A stretch of 64,000 nt of DNA from Xestospongia muta (GCA_963693285.1 OY848917.1:30701245-30765244); one strand, 5' to 3'; shown: positions 46,623 through 61,972, counted from the stretch's first letter. Program-made: numbers and translations. Notes: a model not told the origin generated them from the sequence alone.

Positions 46623-48526
46623 AGCTATTCAAAGTTCTGCTCTGTATCCAGTTTAAGTTCTGCTCTGTATCCATCCTCCAATGAAAACAATTTGAAACGA
46701 GAGGCAATTTCATTTCACATTAGAATTTCTTCCCTTAATGAGCAATTGATTAAACTATCCTGTTGGTTGTCTCTTCATATTGAGAAAATCTCCCACTTCC
46801 TTTCCATTATAGAGGGTTAAAAATATTCAATTCCACAAATAAAAGTAATCTATTTTTGTTAATAACTAATGTGTTCTTACTTGAATCAGAAAACAATTTA
46901 TCTAACTCAAGATTCTCTTCATTAGGTCATGGTTGATCTTATCAACTTGGTAGCTCTACTTTATCCTGAATATTATAGACATATGATAAATAACAGATAC
47001 CCAATTTGTATTATAGACTATAATTATATCTTAAGTCTTAGATATTACTTTTTGTTAAATACTTTTATATGTGATCTGTCATACTATATAAACTGACTGA
47101 GGTCACTACCAGTACATGTTAACACTTGTACATTCTTCTAGGACCAAGGTGTGGTAAGACTAACAACACTGAATTGTTCTCATTTTGTCAACTAGTTTAT
47201 GTCATTTACCTACACAACTAAACATAATTAATTATCATTAAAAGAAGTAGTTACAGGACAACTAAGTCTTGATAAATAGTCATTTTAGTAGGGATCTTGC
47301 ATACTTAGATTATGTGCCTTATGTCAAACTGATTGTGTATATGGTAGAGCAGGTCTTTTTTATCGCATTTGATATCCATGACTTCTAGTAGACAACTGAA
47401 CAATGTCACTAATACATGATACCTTAAGAACACAACAGTTAGGGTTATCAACAACTAAATGTACAAACACACATTTATTTAATTGAACTAATACTATTTA
47501 TAAATGATACCATATTGGCAACAAGGATACAAGATTATAGACAAAGTGACACTTGTAGACAAAGTGAGTAACATCCATGACACTAATAGTATAGTTGTAC
47601 TATTACAGTAAATATTTTTCTATAGTCTACCAATATTGTCTCAAGTAATAATTAAAGCTTTGCTTTTTAATCAAACATCACATTCAATGTAATTTGTTAG
47701 TAACATTGTTAGACTTGTAACTTGAAATAAAACATTGTTTGTATGATAAGAATGGGAGGTACTACATATGATGTAAGAAATAGCAGGTCCATCTTGAAGC
47801 CATGTTGGAATAAATAATTAATAGAACATGTGACAGATCATGGAGGTAACTTGCTCAATATATTCAAACTATAACATTGACCTAATTAATCAGAAATCAA
47901 CCCAAAAAAGTGAGATTAGTCCTGATAATCATTAAATAAAGTTTATATTTAGAAAAGTGATCTTTATACTACTTTAGAATATAAGAGCACAGACAATTCT
48001 AACTATCATGACATTTCAAGGGAAACTATATATTCTGTATAAAATGACAGACAATAGCGTACAATTGAAATAATTATGTTAGATATACAAGAAGATTTGT
48101 GAGTGATAAAAGACATACAACAAAAAATCATTTTGTTATTAAGTCAGTATTGTATTCTCATATGTTATTAACCCTTGTTGTTCACTGCATGGGCAAAGAT
48201 TAAAGTACTTTCTTTATATGTGTGTGTGTGGCTGTCCATTAGCTGACAATGCACTTTGAATTACTCTAACTTGGCAACGACAGTGTCTACAGCTACAAAA
48301 CTTCATTAAAATGACAAAAATTATGTACTAGCAAGTTGTTCTAAATAAAAGACTATCAAAGGAAGAAAAATCTTGAAAGTCACAAAACCTTAACAAAACA
48401 GCAAAAGACTGAACAAGTGTTTGCTCTAATAAAACTACTATGAGTACAAAATATATTTATCAACAATTTCAATGTGGAAATTTCAAATAAATGTTTCATT
48501 TTGAAGTTATGACAAATTTCACTTAC
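46623..48526. other. No gene recognised
   Basis: A short direct repeat (agttctgctctgtatcca at 46635-46652 and 46660-46677) lies within the 5' part of the transposon-protein relic. The remainder is AT-rich. Confidence 0.3.
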
Positions 48527-48577
48527 CTTGACAGCCTTCTTTGCCAACAGTTGTAGTTGTAGTAAATATACTTAGAC
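48527..48577 (-). CDS. Candidate small exon, unidentified minus-strand gene
   Basis: 51 bases bounded by TCTTTCTAG and AAG|GTAAGTGAAA. In one frame it reads LSIFTTTTTVGKEGCQ. The donor is strong and resembles the donor-like word in the satellite (GTAAGTGTGA). With a single short frame and no homology this remains speculative. Confidence 0.3.
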
Positions 48578-50251
<1,674 letters not shown>

Positions 50252-50451
50252 NNNNNNNNNNNNNNNNNNNNNNNNNNNNNNNNNNNNNNNNNNNNNNNNN
50301 NNNNNNNNNNNNNNNNNNNNNNNNNNNNNNNNNNNNNNNNNNNNNNNNNNNNNNNNNNNNNNNNNNNNNNNNNNNNNNNNNNNNNNNNNNNNNNNNNNNN
50401 NNNNNNNNNNNNNNNNNNNNNNNNNNNNNNNNNNNNNNNNNNNNNNNNNNN
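50252..50451. other. Assembly gap (200 N)
   Basis: Exactly 200 N. The left edge is unique sequence and the right edge starts mid-unit in the 141-bp satellite, so the true array start, and possibly much more satellite, is missing. Confidence 0.98.
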
Positions 50452-53400
50452 CATTCAGACGTTGAGTTATGACAACACCATTAATATGAAAACAAAAAAA
50501 ACAGAGTGAACAAAATGGCAAAATTGTATTCAATACACATAGAATTTACATTACAATATATCGCACTTACCAACTATTATATCGTAAAGGACACATTCAG
50601 ACGAGGAGTTATGACAGATAATACCATTAATGTGAAAACAAAAAAATGGAGTGAACAAAATTACAAAATTGTATTCAATATCCTTAGAATTCACATTACA
50701 ATACATCATACTTACCAACTATTATATCATAAAGGACATATTCTGATGACGAGTAATGACAACACCATTAATGTAAAAAAAAACAACAATAGAACAAAAT
50801 GGCAAAATTGAATTTACTTACATGCTATAATATTGCAGTGAAAACATTCATTTGAGTAATGACAGACCAATATATGTGGTAACAAAAACACAATAGAGTG
50901 ATCAAAATGACAAAACTATACTCAATACACTTAAAGTTACTTTACAATAAATTATACTTACCTATTATTATTGTAAAAGACACATTCTGATGATGAGTAA
51001 TGACAATACGATATATGTGAAAACAATAAACAATAGAAAGAAAAAAATTGCTAAATTGCATTCAATATACATAGAATTTACACTACAATATATCACTCTT
51101 ACCTGCTATTATATTGTAAAGTACACATTCAGACGATGAGTAATGAGAGCACAATAAGTAAAAAAAAAAAAGTGAACAAAATGATAAAAATACATTCGAT
51201 ACACTTAAAATTAACATTACAATAAATCACACTTACTGACTATTATATTGTAAAGGACACATTTAGATGATCAGTAATGACAGCACAATAATTGTGGAAA
51301 CAAAAACAAAATGACAAAATTGCTACATAGAATTTACTTTGCAATAAATCAAATTTATCTGTATTATATTGTAAAAGACACATTCAGATGATAAGTAATG
51401 ACATCAACATAAATATGGTAATGAAAAACAATAGAGTGAACAAAATGACAAAATTGCATTAAAAACACTTAGAATTTACATTACAATATATCACACTTAC
51501 CAACTATTAGATCAGAAAGGAATATTCAGACGACGAGTTATGACAATACCATTAATGTGAAAACAAATAAATAGAGTGAACAAAATTACAAAATTGTATT
51601 CAATACACTTAGAATTCACATTACAATACATCACACTTACCAACTATTATATTATAAAAGACATATTCAGATGACGAGTAATGACAACACCATTAATGTA
51701 AAAACAAAAAACCAATAGGGTAAACAAAATGGCAAAATTGAATTTAATACACTTAGAATTTACTTTGCAATATATCACACTTACACACTAAGATATTGCA
51801 GTGAAAACATTCATTTGATGAGTAACGACAGACCAATACTTGTGGTAACTAAAAAACAATATAGTGATCAAAATGACAAAACTATATCAATACACTTAAA
51901 ATTTACATTACAATAAATCACACTTACCTACTATTATATTGTAAAGACACATTCTGATGACAAGTAATGACAATACCATATATGTCAAAACAAAAAACAA
52001 TAGAATGAACAAAATCACTAAATTGCATTCAATATACATAGAATTTACACTACAATATATCTCTCTTATCTGCTATGATATTGTAAAGCACATATTCAGA
52101 TGATGAGTAATGAGAGCACAATAAATGTGGAAACAAAAAAACAATAGAGTGATCAAAATAACAAAACTATACTCAATACACTTCAAATTTACATTACAAT
52201 AAATCACAGATACCTGCTATTATATCGAAAAGGACACATTCAGATGATGAGTAATGACAGCAACATAAATGTGGTAATAAAACAATAGAGTGTACAAAAT
52301 TACAAAATTGCATTCAATACAATTAGAATTTACATTACAATACATCACACTTACCTACTATTATATTGCAAAGGACATATTCAGATGATGAGTAATGACA
52401 ATATCATTAATGTAAAAACCAAAAAAACCAATAGAACGAACAAAATGAAAAAATTGTATTCAATACACTTAGAATTTACTTTACAATATATCACACTTAC
52501 ACGCTATAATATTGTAGAGGAAACATTTAGTTGGTGAGTAATGACAGACCAATAAATGTGGTAACGAAAAAACAATAGAATGATCTAAATGACAAAATTA
52601 CATTCAATATACTTAGAATTTACATTACAATAAATCACATTTACCAACTATTATATTGTAAAGGACACATTCAGATGATGAGTAATGACAGTACAGTAAA
52701 GATAGTAACCAAAATATAATAGAGTGAATAAAATGATAAAATTGCATTCAATACACTTAGAATTTACATTAAAAAATCACACTTACCAACTATTATATCG
52801 TAAAGGACACTTTCAGTACATTTTCTGATGAATAATGACAGCACAATAATTGTGGTTACAATAAACAACAAAGTGCACAAAATGACAAAACTGCATTCAA
52901 TATACTTAGAACTTCCATTACAACATATCACACTTACCAACTATGTCTTTGTAAAAGACACATTCAGACGATGAGTTATGACAACATTAATGTGAAAACA
53001 AAAAATAGAGTGAACAAAATGTCAAAATTGTATTCAATACACTTAGAATTCACATTACAATACATCACACCTACCAACTACTATATCATAAAGGACATAT
53101 TCAGATGACGAATAATGACAATACGATTAATGTAAAAAAACGAAAAACAATAGAGTGAACAAAATGGCAAAATTGAATTTAATACACTTAGAATTTACTT
53201 TACAATATATTACACTTACACGCTATGATATTGCAGTGAAAACATTCATTTGATGGGTAATGATAGACCGATATATGTGGTAACGAAAAAACAATAGAGT
53301 GATCAAAATGACAAAACTATACTCAATACACTTAAAATTTATGTCACAATATATCACACTTACCTCTATTATATTGTAAAGGACACATTCAGATGATGAG

Positions 53401-56400
53401 TAATGACAGTACAGTAAACATAGTAACCAAAAAACAATAGAGTGAACAAAATGACAAATTACATTCAAAACACTTAGAATTTACATTACAACATGTCACA
53501 CTTACCAACTATTATATCATAAAGGACACTTTCAGTACATGATCAGATGACAGCACAATAATTGTGGTTACAATAAACAACAAAGTGAACAAAATGACAA
53601 AACTGCATTCAATACACTTAGAATTTACATTACAACATATCACACTTACACGCTATGATATTGTAGAGAAAACATTCAGTTGCTGAGTAATGATAGCACA
53701 ATATGTGAAAACGAAAAAAAAAGAGTGAACAAAATGATGAAACTACATTCAATACACTTAAAATTAACATTACAATAGATCAGACTTACTGACTATTATA
53801 TTGTGAAGGACACATTTAGATGATCAGTAATGACAGCACAATAATTGTGGAAACAAAAAAACAAAATGACAAAATTGCTACATAGAATTTACTTTACAAT
53901 AAATCAAATTTATCTGCTACTATATTGTAAAAGACACATTCAGATGATAAGTAATGACATCAACATAAATGTGGTAATGAAAAACAATGGAGTGAACAAA
54001 ATGACAAAATTGCATTAAAAACACTTAGAATTTACATTACAATATATCACACTTACCAACTATTAGATCAGAAAGGAATATTCAGACGACGAGTTATGAC
54101 AATACTATTAATGTGAAAACAAATAAATAGAGTGAACAAAATTACAAAATTGTATTCAATACACTTAGAATTCACATTACAATACATCACACTTACCAAC
54201 TATTATATTATAAAAGACATATTCAGATGACGAGTAATGACAACACCATTAATGTAAAAACAAAAAAAACAATAGAATGAACAAAATGGCAAAATTGAAT
54301 TTAATACACTTAGAATTTACTTTGCAATATATCACACTTACACGCTATGATATTGTAGGGAAAACATTTAGTTGGTGAGTAATGACAGACCAATAAATGT
54401 GGTAACGAAAAAACAATAGAGTGATCTAAATGACAAAATTACATTCAATATTCTTAAAATTTACATTACAATAAATCACACTTACCAACTATTATATTGT
54501 AAAGGACACATTCAGATGATGAGTAATGACAGTACAGTAAAGATAGTAACCAAAATATAATAGAGTGAATAAAGTGATAAAATTTCATTCAATACACTTA
54601 GAATTTACATTAAAAAATCACACTTACCAACTATTATATTGTAAAGGACACTTCAGTACATTTTCTGATGAATAATGACAGCACAATAATTGTGGTTACA
54701 ATAAACAACAAAGTGAACGAAATGACAAAACTGCATTCAATATACTTAGAACTTCCATTACAACATATCACACTTACCAACTATGTCTTTGTAAAAGACA
54801 CATTCAGACGTTGAGCTATGACAACATTAATGTGAAAACAAAAAAAAGAGTGAACAAAATGTCAAAATTGTATTCAATACACTTAGAATTCACATTACAA
54901 TACATCACACTTACCAACTATTATATCATAAAGGACATATTCAGATGACGAGTAATGACAATACGATTAATGTAAAAAAACAAAAAACAATAGAGTGAAC
55001 AGAATGGCAAAATTGAATTTAATACACTTAGAATTTACTTTACAATATGTTACACTTACACGCTATGATATTGCAGTGAAAACATTCATTTGATGGGTAA
55101 TGACAGACTGATATATGTGGTAACGAAAAAACAATAGAGTGATCAAAATGACAAAACTATACTCAATACACTTAAAATTTATATTACAATATATCACACT
55201 TACCTCTATTATATTGTAAAGGACACATTCAGATGATGTGATGAGTAATGACAGTACAGTAAACATAGTAACCAAAAAACAATAGAGTGAACAAAATGAT
55301 ACAATTACATTCAATACACTTAGAATTTACATTACAACAAATCACACATTCACACTGACCAACTATTATATCGTAAAGGACACTTTCAGTGCATGTTCAG
55401 ATGACAGCACAATAATTGTGGTTACAATAAACAACAAAGTGAACAAAATGACAAAACTGCATTCAATACACTTAGAATTTACATTACAACATATCACACT
55501 TACCAACTATGTCTTTGTAAAAGACACATTCAGACGATGAATCATGACAACACCATTAATGTGAAAACAAAAAAAATAGAGTGAACAAAATGGCAAATTT
55601 GTATTCATTACATTTAGAATTTACATTATAATATATCACACTTACACATTATTATATTGTAAAGAAAAAATTCAGTTGATAAGTAATGATAGCACAATAA
55701 ATGTAGTAACAAAAAATGACAGAATGAAAAAAAATAACAAAATTCCATTCAATACAATTAGAATTTACATTACAACATATCACACTTACCAACTATTATA
55801 TTGTAAAGGACACTTTCAGTACATGTTCATATGACAGCACAATAATTGTGTTTACAATAAACAACTAAGTGAACAAAATGACAAAACTGCATTCAACACG
55901 TATCACACTTACCAACTATGTTTTTGTAAAAGACACATTCAGACGACGAGTTATGACAATACCATTAATGCGAAATGACAACATCATTAATGTAAAAACA
56001 AAACAAAAAACAATAGGGTGAACAAAATGGCAAAATTGAATTTAATACACTTAGAATTTACTTTACTATATATCACACTTACACGTTATGATATTCCAGT
56101 GAAAACATTCAGTTGATGAGTAATGACAGACCAAAAAATGTGGTAACGAAAAAACAATAGAGCGATCAAAATGACAAAACTATACTCAATACACTTAAAA
56201 TTTACATTACAATAATCACATTTACCTACTATTATATTGTAAAGAACACATTCAGATGATGAGTAATGACAATAACATAAAAGTGAAAACAAAAAAACAA
56301 TAGAATGAATAAAATAAAAAATTGTATTCAATACATTTAGAATTTACATTACAATGTATCACACTTACCAGCTATTATTGAGCAATGACAGCACAATAAA

Positions 56401-56885
56401 TGTGGTAACAAAAAATAGAGTGAACAAAATCACAAAATTATATTCAATACACATAGAATTTATATTACAATATATCACACTTACCTGCTATTATATTGTG
56501 AAGGAGACATTTGGAAGATGAGTAATGACAGCACAATAAATGTCAAACAAAAAACAATAGAGGGAACAAAATGAATTAATTGCATTCAATATACATAGAA
56601 TTTACCAACTATTATATTGTAAAGGTCACATTCAGATGATGAGTAATGACAGCAACACAAATGTGGCACTAAAAAACAAAAGAGTGAACAAAATGGCAAA
56701 ATTGTATTTAATACACTTAGAATTTACATTACAATATATCACACTTACACACAATTATATTGTAAAAAAAATCAGTTGATGAGTAATGATATCACAATAA
56801 ATGTTGTAACAATAAACAATAGTGTGAACAAAATGAAAAATTTTCATTTAATACACTTAGACTTTACATTACAGCATATATGTAA
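50452..56885. repeat. ~141-bp satellite, array 2 (about 45 units) with higher-order structure
   Basis: Same unit and orientation as arrays 1 and 1b. Near-identical multi-unit stretches recur: 53221-53467 versus 55061-55310 and ~52500-52790 versus ~54340-54640 (offset ~1840 bp, 13 units); 51421-51790 versus 53977-54340 (offset ~2556 bp, 18 units). Several unit subtypes differ in the word after cactta (accaac, acacgc, tctgct). Confidence 0.92.
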
Positions 56886-57130
56886 ATGATCTCTCTCTCT
56901 CTCTCTCGTTTTCATTAATTGTAAATGTTAATGATGTAGCCTACCATTGAGTCTTGAAAGAGATATAAATACCAGTATTATTTATGTTACAAAAGGTAGA
57001 TATGTGTGTAAACTTCTCTCTCTCACTCTCTCGCTCTCTCTTTATGTGTGTTTGTGTGTATGTCTCTCTCCCCCTCATTTCATAGGTTTTACTGTTTTCA
57101 TCTAAAGTCTTGAAGTTGTAGGTGAATTAC
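56886..57130. repeat. CT-rich minisatellite, block 3
   Basis: Short (CT)n, one core copy (56915-57010), (CT)n, then ggttttactgttttcatcta at ~57084. It caps the third satellite cassette in the same way as at 43.4 and 45.1 kb. Confidence 0.85.
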
Positions 57131-57394
57131 TATTAGTATTAGTATATTATAACTCAATAAAACATTAATATGTTTGTACATAAGACATGAACTATTACAA
57201 ATTGCTATTACTGTGTGGCAGTACAAAAGGAGTTAACATGACATTGCTATTGGTATTGTTGAAAAGAATTAGTTTTTTTCTTTTATTTAATACTAATAAA
57301 ACCATCCATCAGGATTTCATGTTGGTGTTTCACACGATGCTATTAACAGTTTATTATATATTATAGCTTATAAGTATTTTTGGTTTTGTAGCAA

Positions 57395-57584
57395 TTTAAA
57401 AAAGATTGTAGAATACATTCTTTATTAACTTATAATGCTATTGGGTGGAGTAAGTTGAAAAAATGCATTGGTATCACCTTTTCTGTGCACAAAAAGTTAA
57501 CACCAAGGCAATGGAGCTTTTCAACTTACTCCACCTAATGGCATTATAAGTTAGTAAAGAATATATTCTAAAATCTTTTTAATG
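57395..57584. repeat. ~190-bp MITE-like element with ~65-bp inverted arms
   Basis: 57395-57460 is the reverse complement of 57518-57584 with about six mismatches (aacttataatgc, ggtggagtaagttgaaaa). The ~57-base centre is unrelated. No coding capacity. Confidence 0.8.
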
Positions 57585-58437
57585 GGCCCTGGAAAATATT
57601 TTAAAATTTGATTAGTAATCTTGATATGTAATATTTGTAATAATTACTAAGAAAAACATTGTCAGATGTTGCAATCTCCTTTTCTAAATTTTAAAACATT
57701 TAAGATCACTGTAATAGTTATTGAAACAGAATAACCAGATTGATAATAGGTAGATTAATGACCAGTGTCCCTAACTGATGGTTTTACATGTGCTATAGAC
57801 TGTGATAGTTTGATACCATTACTAAACAACTCTTTCACAATACACACTAAGTTTGGATGCCAGTATTTAGGTTATAAAGAAAGGATATTTTTCAGTCATT
57901 CCATAAAATCAGTGAACCGCCAAGTCTGGATCAGTCTCTCTCGACTTTTGAAAATGAGAAATGTTTAACAAGAAAAGGCTCTATATCAATTCATTCTTTA
58001 TGAGAATTGCTTTCAGAAAGGTACATTAATTAAACATTATGTCGTTTCTAATGAAAGCATACATGTCACCACATAACAGGCCATTGTGAAAAGTAGATAT
58101 ATTAAATGGATTAAAAATGGCACGTGCATCTATGACAAAGACCCTCATTCTGTTTGTAAAGCCTGAGAGGTTGAACTATAGCATAATTAGTTGTGGGTTG
58201 ATGCCACAAAAGTTTTAAATTGATTTTCATGGACTTGAGGATTTACATTTGTCATTAATGGTATAAAATTGTCCTATTAACTACTTGTTGGTTTCCTCAC
58301 TCTCTTTTTTAATCAGTAATATACTGTTCCCTTTGCCATACTATAGACAAAATATTTGACAGATGGACAGTCTGTCGCTAGGTTTTGACTGATAGTCTTA
58401 AATGAACTGAATTGAAGTACAAAAGATCACAACAGAA
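57585..58437. other. No gene recognised
   Basis: A 67-codon plus-strand frame at 57765-57968 has no recognised motif. Confidence 0.25.
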
Positions 58438-58439
58438 AG

Positions 58440-58625
58440 AACAAAAAACAGGATACTTAAAGAAAGGACAAAAAAGGTGAGCTTCAAACTCAACACTCTA
58501 ATTAAAACTAATTAACACCATACTTAATTACATATACAGTAATCAACACGTACAGGGGCACTTATTACACAACCACAACTGTTTAATTGCATACATGGAG
58601 AATATTAACAATGTTCCATTCCCAT
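58440..58625. repeat. Direct repeat flanking the Copia fragment (left)
   Basis: Related to 59015-59185 (gaggtgagcttcaaactcaa, acactctaattaa, cttattacat). Possibly remnants of LTRs or of a host duplication. Confidence 0.6.
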
Positions 58626-59000
58626 AGCTGACCGCAGAGTCTGAAACTGTCCTCTTGTTAGCAGCTTTGTCAGCAGATCAGCAATCATTTCACTCATTCG
58701 ACATTATTATAGAGAAATTGTTCCTTCCCACACAGCTTCACGAACATAGTGATAATATGTGTCGTGTCAATGTGTTTTGTCCTTACATGTGGAATAGGAT
58801 TATTTGCAATGGCAATAGCTCCCTGATTATCTTCCATCAATACTGTTGGTTCAATTGGGTTCATTTTGAGATTAGTGAGTAGCCTCATGAGCCAAACTGC
58901 TTCCTTAGTAGCTGCACTGAGTGGCACATATTCTGCTTCTGAAGTTGAGAGTGCAATGATTGCTTGCTTTTTATTTAGCCATCTGATCGGTCCTCCTGTC
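58615..59000 (-). pseudogene. Ty1/Copia RNase H C-terminal fragment
   Basis: Minus-strand frame reads GGPIRWLNKKQAIIALSTSE, AEYVPLSAATKEAVWLMRLL, MEDNQGAIAIANNPIPHVRT and KHIDTTH, the conserved C-terminal RNase H signature of Copia pol. It continues after a frameshift as EMIADLLTKLLTRGQF, the usual pol terminus (ADxLTK). Upstream gag, integrase and RT are absent. Frameshifts show it is inactive. Confidence 0.85.
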
Positions 59001-59014
59001 AGAAAGAACAAACA

Positions 59015-59185
59015 GCATAGATATAGCTTAAAGAAAGGATAAAGAGAGGTGAGCTTCAAACTCAATACTCTAATTAATACTCATTAGCATCTATACATTA
59101 TACAGTACTCAATAAACACATACGGGTGTACTTATTACATACTGTCTAATTACATACATGTAGAGTTTTTAACAACGACTTGCTA
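59015..59185. repeat. Direct repeat flanking the Copia fragment (right)
   Basis: Partner of 58440-58625. Confidence 0.6.
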
Positions 59186-60172
59186 TAATAATACCTATTG
59201 AGTCCAAATGGAAAATTTTATAGACAGTGCAACATCTGTTAAGTAAGTGAGTAAATAGATTTGTTGTTTTTTTTGCTATAATAATTATCATAACATTATC
59301 ATTATTAGGAAAACAGAATTCTTGACATCAATAACCTAGATAACAGGCTACCTACACAAAATTTTGTATAGCAAATAACTATATCTAACCTTCCTTGTTA
59401 CTTGACTTCAAATATCCCAATTGACATCACACCTTTTTGATGAACCCTTCTTTCTCTCTTACGACATAAAAAAGCCTTAACCACTGATCAGATCACTAGA
59501 AGAGTAAGAATAGAGATGATACAAGCTCCCTCAACATGAATATTGGTAAGAAATTGTTAAAGTAATCAGTACAACACTATATGCCATAAACTAATTAAAA
59601 CCTATCTTAAAGTAAAAAGAAGAAATTGATTCCACATTTATATAAGTATGACAATTTTTCAATTTGAGCTTGTTATAAAGAAATTGTTCATTTCCTAGTG
59701 TTCTTGGAAAACAAATGAAATTGATTCAAGTTTCTACCATCCATCTGCTTTTAAAATAGATTTTGTTATTACTTACTCATTTCAAAATGTCAGAAGACCT
59801 CAAAATGTCTTTGAAGAGACACAAGTACCTGTGTTGATGATCTAGATAATGATGTTAGCAGCAAATCTTAGCTACCTTACAACAGGAATATTGCAAATGA
59901 AAAAGAGAGCATTCTGTTGCTATCATAGAGCCTTTGACCAGTAACACATTTTCCAGTAAGTGGATCTGGATATACAATACTAGCATACTCTGTATTAGAA
60001 TATTTTATAATCAAACTATAAGAGGTAAGCTAATATCATTAACATAATTTTTGTTCAGCAATCATACATGATTCATATCTGTTGAAAAGACCTCTTTCCG
60101 TATCATGGTAGAAGTAGTAGTTACTTGTGAGTAACTTTTGAGAGTGCCTTGGTTCACATGGTGGACTCTTAC
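59186..60172. other. No gene recognised
   Basis: AT-rich. From ~60060 it becomes homologous to 43590-43700, downstream (minus-strand) intron of the duplicated exon. Confidence 0.35.
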
Positions 60173-60269
60173 TTTATTTATAATATCATATACCCAAACA
60201 TCTCCATGCTCTTCTATTGATGATCCAGTACTATGTGTTTGGACTTGAATGATTCTCATAAAAATGTGC
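60173..60269 (-). CDS. Probable internal exon of an unidentified minus-strand gene
   Basis: 97 bases with acceptor TGACTGCAG and donor AATAAA|GTAAGAG. The frame open through the exon reads HIFMRIIQVQTHSTGSSIEE and then HGDVWVYDIINK. Its duplicate at 43703-43801 keeps both splice sites. No domain recognised; it might be part of an extracellular beta-sandwich, but that is a guess. Confidence 0.5.
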
Positions 60270-61777
60270 CTGCAGTCATAGAGATTGTGTCGTCTCTAAG
60301 AAGATTGATAATAGTTTGTAATACTAAAGCAACTCAGGCTATTACATATGTATAGTTTATTATATTGTATATGTATTGTATCATCACTAAGTATTTTTGT
60401 TTTGCTGCTCCAAAGTTCTAAACTTAGTTTATGCATAAGTAGGATTTTCTTCAATTTTCAAATTTACACTTACAAGAGCTGCAACATAGTTATAATTATG
60501 TAAATGTTAGTCTTCTAATTTACATCCTATAGGGATAAATTTTTTTAAAGCATACGGTGTTCATCTATTTTTGTAAAATTTATATCCTCATTTGAACAAT
60601 ATATTAAGCTAATGTCGACATTTAAGCACCTATATAAGAATAGGGTATAATTACAAATTATTGATGATTATGACAATGACTCTACACAAACTTGAGTGTT
60701 TAAATTTTGATTCATTCACTGGTATCTGATGTTCTGATTTAATTTTGGTGATTGTTGCAAATTTCTTCAGGGCTATATGGAAAACATTCTCATATCATTC
60801 ATAACCCTGAGGGTAAAGTAATGTTCATTGTTTATAAAATGACTTGTCATTACCTTCATGTCATAGGGTATACGTATTCCAGCATCATATGCATTATGTC
60901 TTGAGGTAATGGAAATTTTGTGACATCAAAGTATTGGAAGTCATTTAAAGGAGTTCCGAATAGAAGACTAAGTTACCGAGGTTTGTTCAGTCAATGATCC
61001 ATATAACAATGACCAATAATAGTCATAAGCTTGTGTTGTTTGGAGGATGAAATTTCTTTCTCTAAACTACATAACAAAATATTGAGTGAGGTAATCCCTG
61101 TGAGAAAGTACCCTCAGTGTTTGTATGATGACTAAGTATATTATTACATGTATACCTAATTTGTGTATGCCACAAGCTTGCCCAAAAGGATTGATTACAC
61201 ACTTTACATTCATCATAATACACTAGAAGATCCAAGGTTCAAGGACCTCCATTAAAAAGAAGTAAGAACTATCACAGATATCACTAACTCTGTTATCTCT
61301 TCATCCACATGTCTTCTTATAATTGGATATATGATAAAAGGTATTTCAAGTACATTATACTTCAATAAAAATTACTACTAAGATATATAAGATCCTAAAG
61401 GAGAAAGACTCTGGTCTATTAATGTAATGGTGTAGTATAGATGCTTCATAATACTAATCACAAACAAATGTAATTATGTTACCTCCTTATAGATCACTTC
61501 ATTTTATAATATGCTTTGAAAATTCTAAATTAAAGCTCACATTGATAGATTTTTTGCTCCTCTAGTAGCCTTCTGTGTCCACACTTTCTATACTTAAAAG
61601 ATGTCCCTAGTTCTATTGTCACAGGATCCCATATCAAGTATTCACATAAAAGTACACATAACTGTATTCTTACAACTAGCTCCGGTAAAATTTGTTTTGT
61701 TAGTATTTTATTGCCAATCCATCAAGAGGACTTGCAAAAGACTCAAACAATTCATTATATCTACCATCGCTAATGTT
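60270..61777. other. No gene recognised
   Basis: AT-rich; short unconvincing frames only (e.g. 61601-61801 plus strand). Confidence 0.3.
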
Positions 61778-61972
61778 TCATTTTTTCGAAATATTTCTTG
61801 AAAATTTCAATTGCTTGCTAAATTTAACTAAAAGTTCGTTGACATAAACAACAGTGAAATCTAAAACTGTTTGAGAAGGATGATGCTGCTCCTTAAGACT
61901 GAACAGAAACGTAGCTACTACATTACTTGTACCCGAGAATACTAGCAACTGAGCAAGTGTAGTTGAAGTCAT
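61778..61972 (-). CDS. Small hypothetical ORF, possible first exon
   Basis: 64 codons from ATG at 61972 (context ctcaagATGAC): MTSTTLAQLLVFSGTSNVVA, then TFLFSLKEQHHPSQTVLDF and a Lys-rich end. The frame is slightly longer than expected for this composition and lies in less AT-rich DNA. It could be an upstream exon of the minus-strand gene, but no donor is clear before the stop. Confidence 0.25.
   Translation of the reverse strand: MTSTTLAQLLVFSGTSNVVATFLFSLKEQHHPSQTVLDFTVVYVNELLVKFSKQLKFSRNISKK

Noticed and set aside
46545..46820. 91-codon plus-strand frame
   Set aside because: Antisense to the transposon-protein relic carrying the VLEG motif on the minus strand.
53223..56331. 81-83 codon minus-strand frames recurring in the satellite
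   Set aside because: They follow the tandem unit, are open in only a minority of units and include the donor-like word. Better explained as satellite.
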